Assembly (NCBI GenBank): GCA_903842455.1
Contig: CAIMLX010000205.1
Location: 1 to 64,000 of the forward strand
Direction: 5' to 3'
From: an uncultured Hyphomicrobiales bacterium
GTDB taxonomy: Bacteria > Pseudomonadota > Alphaproteobacteria > Rhizobiales > Devosiaceae
DNA length: 64,000 nt
Shown here one piece after another: positions 10,079-18,498 of this stretch. Position numbers and translations under genes: made by a program. The notes beneath the pieces were generated by a model, which did no database searches, had not been told where the DNA came from, and saw nothing but the letters and a program-made list of their open reading frames with translations. Position 1 is the first letter of the stretch; each line of letters opens with the position of its first letter.

Positions 10079-10873
10079 CTACTTGCGGGCCTGCCCGCGC
10101 GAGCGCAGCGCCCGCCACAGCAGCACTGCGTAGGCCGTGTTGGTCTCGTAGTAGCGGCGCCACAGCCGGCCCGGCTCCTGCAGCACGCGATACAGCCACT
10201 CGAGGCCGACGGCCTGCACCAGCCGCGGCGCCCGGCTCACCTTGCCGCCATAGACGTCGAAGCTGCCGCCCACGCCCATCACGAAATTCGGCAGCAGGTG
10301 CTGGCGGTGCTTCTTGAGGAAACGCTCCTTGCGCGGCGTCGGCATGGCGACAAACAGGCAGTCGGCGCCCGAGGCGTTGATGCCGTCGATCACTTCGGCC
10401 TCCTGCTCGGGCTTGAAATAGCCGTCGTGCCGGCCGGCAACCTCGAGCGTCGGGTATTCCTGGCGCAGCCGCTCGACCACGGCGGCCAGCACATGCGGCT
10501 CCGCCCCCAGCAGGTACGGCCGGAACCCGCGCTCGGCGCAGAGCCGGAACAGGTTCTCCATGATGTCGACACCGGCGACCCGCTCGGGCACTTCGATGCC
10601 CAGCAGCCGTGCGCCCCACATCACGCCCGCCCCATCGATATTGATCAGGTCGGCGCTGGTGACGTCCTCGTGGAGTTCGGCGTTCTTTTGCATGGTGACG
10701 AGCTTGGCCACGTTCACCACGGTATGGTGCATGGGCTTGCGCAGCGTCATCGCCTCGTCGGCGAGGTCGAGCGTTTCGGCCATGGTGAGCAGGTGCAGCG
10801 GCGCACCGAGAAACTCGGCGCGTCGCGAGGCGAGCAGCGGATGGAATTCCCAGCCGAAAGCGTGTGTGTTCAT
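10079..10873 (-). CDS. WecG/TagA/CpsF family glycosyltransferase
   Basis: HTVVNVAKLVTMQKNAELHEDVTSADLINIDGAGVMWGARLLG and VAMPTPRKERFLKKH motifs. Confidence 0.92.
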   Translation of the reverse strand: MNTHAFGWEFHPLLASRRAEFLGAPLHLLTMAETLDLADEAMTLRKPMHHTVVNVAKLVTMQKNAELHEDVTSADLINIDGAGVMWGARLLGIEVPERVAGVDIMENLFRLCAERGFRPYLLGAEPHVLAAVVERLRQEYPTLEVAGRHDGYFKPEQEAEVIDGINASGADCLFVAMPTPRKERFLKKHRQHLLPNFVMGVGGSFDVYGGKVSRAPRLVQAVGLEWLYRVLQEPGRLWRRYYETNTAYAVLLWRALRSRGQARK

Positions 10874-12216
10874 GCGGCGCGGTCCGTGGCTCGGCGCAGC
10901 GGGTGCGGCACCAGCCGGGCTTCGCGCGACTTGTTGCCTTCGATTCGGGCATCCGGCTTCTTGGCCTTCTTCCAGGTCCAGAGCCCGCGGGTGTCGATCA
11001 GCTGCTTGTCCTTGAGCGCCTCGGGATCGATCAGCCCGAACTGGCGGTGGTCGACCAGCAGCACCACGATGTCGGCCCTGTCGATCGCGCTCAGCGCATC
11101 GGTGAAGGTGATGCCGAGGTTCTGAAGTTCATGCGGCAACGCCTGGGTGTGCGGTTCGGCGGCGATCAGCCTGATATTCGGTACCTCGGCCAGCAGCTTT
11201 ACAACCTCCACGGCCGGGCTCTCGCGCAGGTCGTCGATGTTGGGTTTGAAGCTGAGGCCGAGGCATGCGACCGTCTGCGTCCGGGTCGGGTCCAGCACCG
11301 CTTCGATGTCTCGCACGACAGCGAAGGGCCGATCTGAATTGATGCGCCGCGCCGCGCTCATCAGGCGCGTGCTGTCCGGGGCGGCGTCGATGATGAAATA
11401 GGGATCCACTGCGATGCAGTGACCGCCGACGCCGGGGCCGGGCTGCAGGATGTTCACCCGCGGGTGCCGGTTGGCGAGGTCGATCACCTCCCACACGTTC
11501 AGCGACAGGTCCTGGCACACCGCAGCCAGTTCGTTGGCGAAGGCGATGTTGACGTCGCGGAAGGCGTTTTCGGTCAGCTTCACCAGCTCGGCGCTCTCGG
11601 CCGAGGTGATGAACAGGTCGCCGCCGACGAACTTGCCGTAAAGCTCCACCGTCCGCGTCGACGAGGCCTGCGACAGCCCGCCGATCGAGCGGTCGTTGTT
11701 GATCAGTTCGGTCAGAACCTTGCCCGGCAGTACCCGCTCGGGGGAGTAGGCGACGAGCACATCGGCCTTCTCGGCGTGGATGTGCGGGAATTTCAGGTCC
11801 GGGCGCATCTCGGCGAGGACGGCGGTCATGCGGCGCGTGGTGCCGACCGGCGAGGTCGATTCCAGCACCACGAGGTCGCCCTTCTTCAGCACCGGGGCGA
11901 TACTCCGCGCCGCCGACAGCACGTAGGAAATATCGGGCTTGTGGTCGTGGGTGATCGGCGTGGGGACCGCGATCACGAACGCGTCGGCGGGCTGTGGCGT
12001 GGTGAAGGCGCGCAGCTTGCCGTTCGCCACCACCTTCTGGATCAGCCCGTCGAGGTCCGGCTCGACGATGTGGATCTCGCCGCGGTTGACCTTCTCGACC
12101 ACCCCGGGGTTGACGTCGATGCCGATCACGTCGAGCCCGCGGCTCGCGAAAATGGCGCAGGTGGGCAGGCCGATATAGCCCATGCCGATGACGGAAACGG
12201 TGTTGATCTCAGACAC
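10870..12216 (-). CDS. wecC: UDP-N-acetyl-D-mannosamine dehydrogenase
   Basis: NTVSVIGMGYIGLPTCAIFASRG; GPGVGGHCIAVDPYFI; GLSFKPNIDDLRESPA; GTG start chosen to fit the wecB end. Confidence 0.9.
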   Translation of the reverse strand: MSEINTVSVIGMGYIGLPTCAIFASRGLDVIGIDVNPGVVEKVNRGEIHIVEPDLDGLIQKVVANGKLRAFTTPQPADAFVIAVPTPITHDHKPDISYVLSAARSIAPVLKKGDLVVLESTSPVGTTRRMTAVLAEMRPDLKFPHIHAEKADVLVAYSPERVLPGKVLTELINNDRSIGGLSQASSTRTVELYGKFVGGDLFITSAESAELVKLTENAFRDVNIAFANELAAVCQDLSLNVWEVIDLANRHPRVNILQPGPGVGGHCIAVDPYFIIDAAPDSTRLMSAARRINSDRPFAVVRDIEAVLDPTRTQTVACLGLSFKPNIDDLRESPAVEVVKLLAEVPNIRLIAAEPHTQALPHELQNLGITFTDALSAIDRADIVVLLVDHRQFGLIDPEALKDKQLIDTRGLWTWKKAKKPDARIEGNKSREARLVPHPLRRATDRAA

Positions 12217-12223
12217 ATTGACC

Positions 12224-13378
12224 TCAGGCGTGGCGCAGCAGTTCTTCGACGATCCGGGCACTGGCCCGGCCGTCGCCATAGGGGTTGTGGGGTTCGGCCA
12301 TGCCGCGATACGCCGCCGGGTCGTCCAGCAGGCGTGTCGCGTTGGCGACGATCATTTCGACATCGGTGCCGACCAGCCGGGCCGTGCCGGCGGCGACGCC
12401 CTCGGGGCGCTCGGTGTTCTCGCGCATCACCAGCACGGGCTTGCCGAGCGACGGTGCCTCTTCCTGCACGCCACCGCTATCGGTCAGCACCAGGTAGCTG
12501 CGCTTCTGCAGGTAGAGGAACGGCAGATAGTCCTGCGGGTCGATCAGGTGGATGTTCGGCACGCTGCCGATCTCCGCCGCGACCACGCCGCGCACGTTCG
12601 GATTGGGGTGTACCGGGTAGACGATCTGCACGTCACCGCGTGTCGCCAGCTGCTTGAGCGCGGCGCAGATGCGGCCGATGCCGCCGTCGAAATTCTCGCG
12701 CCGATGACCGGTGACGAGGATCAGCTTCTTGTCCCGATCAAGGAACGGGAAGCGGGAGGCCAATTCGGCGCTCACGGTGTCATCCGCGTCGATCGAGTCC
12801 GAAAAATGCAGCAGCGTATCGATCACGGTGTTGCCCGTGACGAAGATCGCGTCGGGGTTCTTGCCCTCGCGGATCAGGTTGTCGCGCGCTGCCACCGTCG
12901 GCGCGAAATGCCAGGTCGCGATGTTGCCGGCGATCAGCCGATTCAGCTCCTCGGGGAAGGGGCTGTCGATATTGTGGCTGCGCAGCCCCGCCTCGATATG
13001 GGCTACGGGCACGCGCTTGTAGAAGGCGGCGAGCGCGGCGGTCATCGCAGTGGTGGTGTCGCCCTGTACCATGACGATGTCGGGCTGCGACTTTTCAAGC
13101 ACTGCTTCCATGCCCTTGAGCACCCTGGCAGTGACGTCGAACAGTGTCTGCCCGTGCGACATGACGTCGAGATCGTAGTCGACCGGCATGCCGGTGAGCG
13201 CGATCACGCTGTCCACCATCTCGCGATGCTGGGCGGTGACGCAGATCTCGGCATGGATGTGCGGGCTCCTGATCGCCGCCATGGCGACCGGGAAGCATTT
13301 CAGCGCTTCAGGGCGCGTGCCGAACACGATCAGCAGCTTCAGCCGGCGGGGGCGCTCTGGCAGCGAATGGAAGTTCAT
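12224..13378 (-). CDS. wecB: UDP-N-acetylglucosamine 2-epimerase (non-hydrolysing)
   Basis: VFGTRPEALKCFPV; VTGHRRENFDGG; LTDSGGVQEEAPSLGKPVLVMRENTERPE. Confidence 0.95.
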   Translation of the reverse strand: MNFHSLPERPRRLKLLIVFGTRPEALKCFPVAMAAIRSPHIHAEICVTAQHREMVDSVIALTGMPVDYDLDVMSHGQTLFDVTARVLKGMEAVLEKSQPDIVMVQGDTTTAMTAALAAFYKRVPVAHIEAGLRSHNIDSPFPEELNRLIAGNIATWHFAPTVAARDNLIREGKNPDAIFVTGNTVIDTLLHFSDSIDADDTVSAELASRFPFLDRDKKLILVTGHRRENFDGGIGRICAALKQLATRGDVQIVYPVHPNPNVRGVVAAEIGSVPNIHLIDPQDYLPFLYLQKRSYLVLTDSGGVQEEAPSLGKPVLVMRENTERPEGVAAGTARLVGTDVEMIVANATRLLDDPAAYRGMAEPHNPYGDGRASARIVEELLRHA

Positions 13379-13469
13379 GGCCTCGGGTCCATTCAGTCGA
13401 TCCGGACGCTGCTTTCAGCTATCCTCGAAAAGCATCCTACCTGCCTCGGGCGTTCCAGTGGTGCTCTCC

Positions 13470-13484
13470 CTTAATATATGCTTA
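13470..13484. promoter_or_regulatory. Candidate CtrA box TTAA-N7-TTAA
   Basis: TTAATATATGCTTAA in the divergent intergenic region between wecB and the 13588 CDS. Confidence 0.55.
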
Positions 13485-13587
13485 ATGCTGTGACCGCATT
13501 TACCGTAGCTACCTTCAGTTGTTGTTTGCAACGAAACAGTTCGGCTAAGGGTCTTGCGTCGCTAACGAGGGGATTAGTTTCAATTTT

Positions 13588-15018
13588 ATGCAAATTTTAA
13601 TTAATCTATACTCAGACACTGCCCGACGCTGGCAGCTTGAACTGTTGAAGCGGCTTGAGCGTGCCGGCCACACTGTCCTCATTTCACATGGTGGACCGGC
13701 CCCCACCGAGCGCGCGCTGGCGGCGATCCTCGCCATCGAGAGCGGCCGCCCCCCCTCGCTGCTATCCTTGCGGCCCGTGCCGGCTGCACGGCCCGGCAAG
13801 GCCGACCTCGTCGTCGATCTCACCGGCGCCGCAGGGCAGGGGGAGACACCCACCCTGGCGCTGTCCTTTGCCGGCCAGATGCAGCTCGGCGCCGGTCTGG
13901 CGCAGATGGTCGGGCGGCGTGAGCTGCCCGAGATCGTCGCCTGGCTCGATGGCGCCGCCGTCGGCCGCGCCCGCCCGATGATCGGTGACCGCGTCTGGCT
14001 CACCCACGGCGCGTCCGACCTCCTCGCCGGCGCCATCGGCCTCGTCGAGCAGTGCGTGGCACGCTTCGCGACCGCTCAGCTCAACCCGTTGCCCGAGCCG
14101 GTCCGCCTGCCGCGCCAGCGCTCTGGCTCCGACCTGCTGCTGCGCTACCTGCCCAATCTTGCCGCCGGGCTGATCGGTCGCCGGATCCACCGCCTCCGCA
14201 ACCGCCCCTTCTACTGGCAGACTGCGTACCGTCGCCTTGAAGGTCAGGGCGTCGCCGGGGACGGGTCGTTGTCGGGCGCGCCCTTCGCGCTGCTGCCCGA
14301 CGATGGCAAACGCTTCTTCGCCGATCCCTTCGTCATCGAGCACGAGGGCCGCACCTTCCTGTTCGTCGAGGAGTTCCCCTACGAGCTGGCGCGCGGCGTC
14401 ATCTCGGTGGCCGAACTCGGCCCCGATGGCCAGTTCGGCATGCCCAGGCAGGTGCTGGTCGAGCCGCACCACCTTAGCTACCCGCAGGTGTTTGCGCTGG
14501 GCGGCGAGGTCTGGATGATCCCCGAAACCAGCACTGCCCGCGAGGTCGTGCTCTACCGGGCCGAGGCATTCCCGGGCCGCTGGGTCCGCCACGCCACCCT
14601 CATCGCCGATCGCGAGATCTCAGACGCCACGCTGCTCGAGCGCGATGGCCGCTTCTGGCTGTTTGGCACCGAGCGCCAGTCGCAGGGCAACCCCTCCGAC
14701 ACCATGGTGGTGTTCAGCGCCGACCGCCTCGAGGGCCCGTGGCTGCCGCACCCGATGAACCCGGTGCTGATCGATCGCAGCGCGGCCCGCCCGGGCGGCG
14801 CATTCGTCCGTCACGGCGAGAAACTGTTCCTGCCGGTGCAGGATGGGACGCGCTCCTATGGCGGCGGCCTCGGCCTCGCTGAACTGGTCGAACTGGACCA
14901 GCAGCGCGTCCGCTTCGCGGCGCCGCAGCCGGTGCGGCCGGGAAAGGCCTGGGACCGGAGAGGCATCCACACGCTCAATCGCGCGGGCGGCATCGAAGTC
15001 ATCGACAGTGCCGGCTGA
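13588..15018 (+). CDS. Two-domain protein: formyltransferase-like N-terminus plus glucosamine inositolphosphorylceramide transferase 1-like (GH43-like beta-propeller) domain
   Basis: FFADPFVIEHEGRTFLFVEEF...SYPQVFALGGEVWMIPETSTAREVVLYRAEAFPGRW propeller motifs. Confidence 0.7.
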   Translation: MQILINLYSDTARRWQLELLKRLERAGHTVLISHGGPAPTERALAAILAIESGRPPSLLSLRPVPAARPGKADLVVDLTGAAGQGETPTLALSFAGQMQLGAGLAQMVGRRELPEIVAWLDGAAVGRARPMIGDRVWLTHGASDLLAGAIGLVEQCVARFATAQLNPLPEPVRLPRQRSGSDLLLRYLPNLAAGLIGRRIHRLRNRPFYWQTAYRRLEGQGVAGDGSLSGAPFALLPDDGKRFFADPFVIEHEGRTFLFVEEFPYELARGVISVAELGPDGQFGMPRQVLVEPHHLSYPQVFALGGEVWMIPETSTAREVVLYRAEAFPGRWVRHATLIADREISDATLLERDGRFWLFGTERQSQGNPSDTMVVFSADRLEGPWLPHPMNPVLIDRSAARPGGAFVRHGEKLFLPVQDGTRSYGGGLGLAELVELDQQRVRFAAPQPVRPGKAWDRRGIHTLNRAGGIEVIDSAG

Positions 15019-15109
15019 GCTTAACCAAGAAACCCCATTCCCGCCGCGCCCGCAGGGGCTTGGTATATAAAGACCTAACGGCCGAACTTCCCCAACGAGG
15101 CGTTATCGC

Positions 15110-16669
15110 ATGTCCGACATTGCAGACAGGCCCGACACTGTGAACCGCTCCGGCGCCCGCGCCTTCGCGCGCCTCGACACCAGCATGATCGGCATGCGCC
15201 GCCCCATTGGCGCCGCCGAGCCGGTCGCCCGCGCCGCCCCCGCCAATGATGCTGCGCCCATCGCGGCCGCACCCGTCGAGACCATCACGCTCAACAAGGT
15301 CGGCGATTTTCTCGAGCTCGATTTCGGCCGCCTCTTCACCTGGCTGGGTCGCGGCATGCTGCTGGGGCTGATCCTCGCGATCATCGGCGGCATTGCGGGC
15401 GGCATCTACGCCGTGGTCGCGACGCCGAAATACACCGTCTCCACCGACCTCCTGATCGATCCGGCCAACCTGCAGGTGGTCCCCGACGACCTGTTCCAGC
15501 AGTCGGGGCAGGTCGACAGCGCGCTGCTCAACGCCGGCAGCAAGTTCCGCGTCATGACCTCGGGCAATGTGCTGACGCGCGTCGTCGATGAACTCGACCT
15601 GGCCGCCGACAAGGAGTTCTACAACCCTGATCCCGGCTTCTCGCTCGGGTCGCTGCTGCCCGGCTCCGGCGACAAGGTCGAGCCGAACCCGCAGCTCGCG
15701 GCACTCGGCGCGCTGACCAAGCGCGTCACTGCCAAGGCCGACGACAAGAGCTTCGTCGCGACGCTGTTCGTTTCATCGGAGAGCCCCGAAAAGTCGATCC
15801 GTATCTCCGACGCCATCGTCCGCTCGTTCCAGACCGAACTTGCCACCGCCGAGTCGCAGGGCGCCTCGCGCACCGCCGACGCGCTGAACGACCGGCTCAA
15901 CGAGCTCAAGGCCAACGTCAAGGTCACCGAGGAGAAGGTCGAGGCCTACAAGCGCGCCAACAACCTCGCCGCCAGCTCCGGCGAGCTGGTCAGCAACCAG
16001 ACCCTTACCCAGCTCAACGCCCAGGTGGTCGAAGCGCAGGCCCGCGTCATCGCCGCCCAGTCGGCCTATGACGAGCTGGTCGCAGCCGGCGCCAGCGCCG
16101 ACACCCAGGGTTCGGCCAGCCTCGTGGCGCTCCGCAGCCAGGTGGCGGGGCTGCGCTCGCAGCTCGACGCCCAGTCCACCGTCTATGGTCCGCGCCACCC
16201 CACCATTGTACGGCTCACCACCGAGCTTGCCGCAGCTCAGGCCGAGCTGTCGGCCGAACTCGGCCGCATCGTCGCCGCCGCGAAGGTCGCGCTCGACGAG
16301 GCGACATCCGGTCTCGCGGCGCTCACTGCGCGTGCCGATGCGCTCAAGACCAACGTCTTTGCCGACAACGAAGCGCTCGTAGCGCTGCGTGAACTCGAGC
16401 GCGACGCTGCCTCCGCGACCACCATCTACGAGGCCTTCCTCAGCCGCGCCAAGCAGGTGGCCGAGCGCGAGCAGATCGACACGACCAACATCCGCGTCAT
16501 CTCCACCGCCGTGCCGCCCGCCGCCCGCGCATGGCCGCCGCGTTCGGTGGTGATGGTCGGTGCGGGTGCTGCGGCCGGGTTTGTGCTCGCCATGCTGGTC
16601 GCCGTGATCCTCGGCATCCGCCGCGACCTGCGGCAGGCCGCGCCTGCCCGTCGCGCTGCCGCGGCCTGA
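15110..16669 (+). CDS. GumC/Wzz family exopolysaccharide transport protein (no kinase domain)
   Basis: Wzz N-terminal region, long coiled coil, STVYGPRHPTIVRLTTELAAAQAEL, C-terminal TM helix; ends without Walker motifs. Confidence 0.85.
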   Translation: MSDIADRPDTVNRSGARAFARLDTSMIGMRRPIGAAEPVARAAPANDAAPIAAAPVETITLNKVGDFLELDFGRLFTWLGRGMLLGLILAIIGGIAGGIYAVVATPKYTVSTDLLIDPANLQVVPDDLFQQSGQVDSALLNAGSKFRVMTSGNVLTRVVDELDLAADKEFYNPDPGFSLGSLLPGSGDKVEPNPQLAALGALTKRVTAKADDKSFVATLFVSSESPEKSIRISDAIVRSFQTELATAESQGASRTADALNDRLNELKANVKVTEEKVEAYKRANNLAASSGELVSNQTLTQLNAQVVEAQARVIAAQSAYDELVAAGASADTQGSASLVALRSQVAGLRSQLDAQSTVYGPRHPTIVRLTTELAAAQAELSAELGRIVAAAKVALDEATSGLAALTARADALKTNVFADNEALVALRELERDAASATTIYEAFLSRAKQVAEREQIDTTNIRVISTAVPPAARAWPPRSVVMVGAGAAAGFVLAMLVAVILGIRRDLRQAAPARRAAAA

Positions 16670-16671
16670 TC

Positions 16672-17790
16672 GTGCTGCCACGGCGCCTGATCTTCCACGT
16701 CCCCACGCTTGGGGGCGGCGGCGCCGAGCGCGTCTTCGTGCTGATGGCCAATGCGCTGGCCGCGCGGGGCCATGAGGTGACGCTCTTCACCTGGAACGCC
16801 GGCGGCCCCAATGCCGCCCTGCGCTCCGATGCGGTGCATCTCGTCGACCTCGACATCCCGGTCACCGGCGGCGGTTTCGGCAAGCCGCGGACGCTGGCGG
16901 GCCTGTGGCGCAGCGCCCAGTTCTACCGCCGGCAGCAACCCGACGCGGTGTTCAGCGGCCCGGAGTTTGCCAACCTCGTTACCGCGCTGGCGCTCACGCT
17001 GGGCCTGACACCAGCGAAATTCTTCCCCAGCTTCCACGCCGCCGCCTCGATCCCGTCCAAAGATCTCGGCTCGAAGCTCGCCGCCCGCCTCGCCGCGCTG
17101 GTCGCCACCCGCGCCACGACGCTCATCGCCGTATCGGCCGGCATCGGGCGCGACCTGCTGGCCCGCGGCGTGCCCGAGGGCAAGGTTGCCGTCATCCACA
17201 ACCCGCTACCGCCCGGTATCCATGACGGGGCCACTCGCCGCTATCCGTGGCACGCCGAGCTCGCAGCGCTGGGGCAGGGGCCGGTCATCGTCACCGCCGG
17301 CCGCCTGACCGCGGTCAAGGACCACAGGACGCTGCTCGCCGCCTTCGCGCAACTGCGTGCCACCCGCCCGGCCCGCCTCGTGCTCTTCGGCGACGGCCCG
17401 CTCCGCTCCGAGCTCGTGGCCGAAGCCGAGCGCCTCGGCATTGCGGGCTCCACGCTGTTTGCCGGCTATGTCAACGATCCGGCCGCCTGCTACGCCGTCG
17501 CCGACCTGTTCGCCCTCAGTTCGGTCAGCGAAGGTTTTGGCAACGTGCTGATCGAAGCCATGGCGGCCGGAGTGCCCGTCGTCTCCACCGATGCGCCGCA
17601 TGGCCCGCGCGAGATCCTCGAGGATGGTGCCCTGGGGCCGCTGGTACCGGTGGGCGATGCCGCCGCGCTTGCCGCTGCGATGGCCAAGACACTCGATGAT
17701 CCGACCCCTGCCGCCGCGCTCAAGGCGCGCGGCGCCGACTTCGAAATCGACGTGATCGCAGATCGTTACGAGGCGTTGCTGGAGTTCTGA
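16672..17790 (+). CDS. Glycosyltransferase family 4
   Basis: LGGGGAERVFVLMANALAARGHEV; SSVSEGFGNVLIEAMAAGVPVVSTDAPHGPREIL; GTG start just after the gumC stop. Confidence 0.9.
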   Translation: MLPRRLIFHVPTLGGGGAERVFVLMANALAARGHEVTLFTWNAGGPNAALRSDAVHLVDLDIPVTGGGFGKPRTLAGLWRSAQFYRRQQPDAVFSGPEFANLVTALALTLGLTPAKFFPSFHAAASIPSKDLGSKLAARLAALVATRATTLIAVSAGIGRDLLARGVPEGKVAVIHNPLPPGIHDGATRRYPWHAELAALGQGPVIVTAGRLTAVKDHRTLLAAFAQLRATRPARLVLFGDGPLRSELVAEAERLGIAGSTLFAGYVNDPAACYAVADLFALSSVSEGFGNVLIEAMAAGVPVVSTDAPHGPREILEDGALGPLVPVGDAAALAAAMAKTLDDPTPAAALKARGADFEIDVIADRYEALLEF

Positions 17791-17791
17791 G

Positions 17792-18292
17792 TCAGCGCCG
17801 TTCGCGGCCTTCGCCGAACAGCGGAATGACGTTGCCGTTGCGGACGGGCGCCATGCCCGAAGCCTCGAACAGCGTCACCATCGGCCCGTTGCCGACGGCC
17901 ACTTCGCGCGCCGGCGCGCAGAGCGCATCCACCACGGCCAGCAGGCGGCCCGGCGCTACCGGCTTTTGCAGCACGTCATCGATCCCGGCCGCGAGGAGCG
18001 GGCGATGGAACGGCGATGGTGTCTGGGTAAGCGCCACGATGGCGAAGTCGTCGCTCGCGAGCCGCACATGCGAGCGCAGGCCCCGGGCGATGTCGATGGC
18101 GGGAGCCCCCGGCAGTTCGGTATCGAGCACGACCAGGTCGACCGGCGTCAGGCGCAGGTAGGTGGTCAGCGCCTCGATGCCCTCGAACGTCGCGACCTTG
18201 TGGCCGCCATCGATCTCCAGCGCCCGGGCGAGAATCCCCGCCAGCGCGGGGTTGGCGGCAAGCATGGCGACGGACAGGGGACGTGAGGGCAT
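17792..18292 (-). CDS. Response-regulator receiver-like protein
   Basis: VDLVVLDTELPG and LQKPVAPGRLLAVVDAL; start MPSRPLSVAML trimmed from ORF 17792..18331. Confidence 0.75.
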   Translation of the reverse strand: MPSRPLSVAMLAANPALAGILARALEIDGGHKVATFEGIEALTTYLRLTPVDLVVLDTELPGAPAIDIARGLRSHVRLASDDFAIVALTQTPSPFHRPLLAAGIDDVLQKPVAPGRLLAVVDALCAPAREVAVGNGPMVTLFEASGMAPVRNGNVIPLFGEGRERR

Positions 18293-18306
18293 GGACGGCT
18301 CCGCAG

Positions 18307-18321
18307 TTAACAGGGTCTTAA
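18307..18321. promoter_or_regulatory. Candidate CtrA box TTAA-N7-TTAA
   Basis: TTAACAGGGTCTTAA upstream of the receiver gene. Confidence 0.6.
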
Positions 18322-18394
18322 CATGCGTCACGCAGCGGCGCCCGATCGTCCTTCCGACATCCTTAACGTCCGGGTGCCCGTCGCGCCGCCGCCG

Positions 18395-18409
18395 TTAACT
18401 GCGTCTTAA
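18395..18409. promoter_or_regulatory. Candidate CtrA box TTAA-N7-TTAA
   Basis: TTAACTGCGTCTTAA upstream of the sugar transferase gene. Confidence 0.6.
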
Positions 18410-18498
18410 CCTCCCCGTCGCGACTCCCGCGATCCCGTGCTAGCCAGACTCGCGGGCTGAAAAAATTCAGCATTGCCAACAATTTGAGGCAATTCTTC

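Noticed and set aside
13576-13612. AT-rich TTTTAATTAATC near the 13588 start considered as a CtrA site
   Set aside because: TTAA repeats are not spaced by 7 nt and it lies at the start codon.
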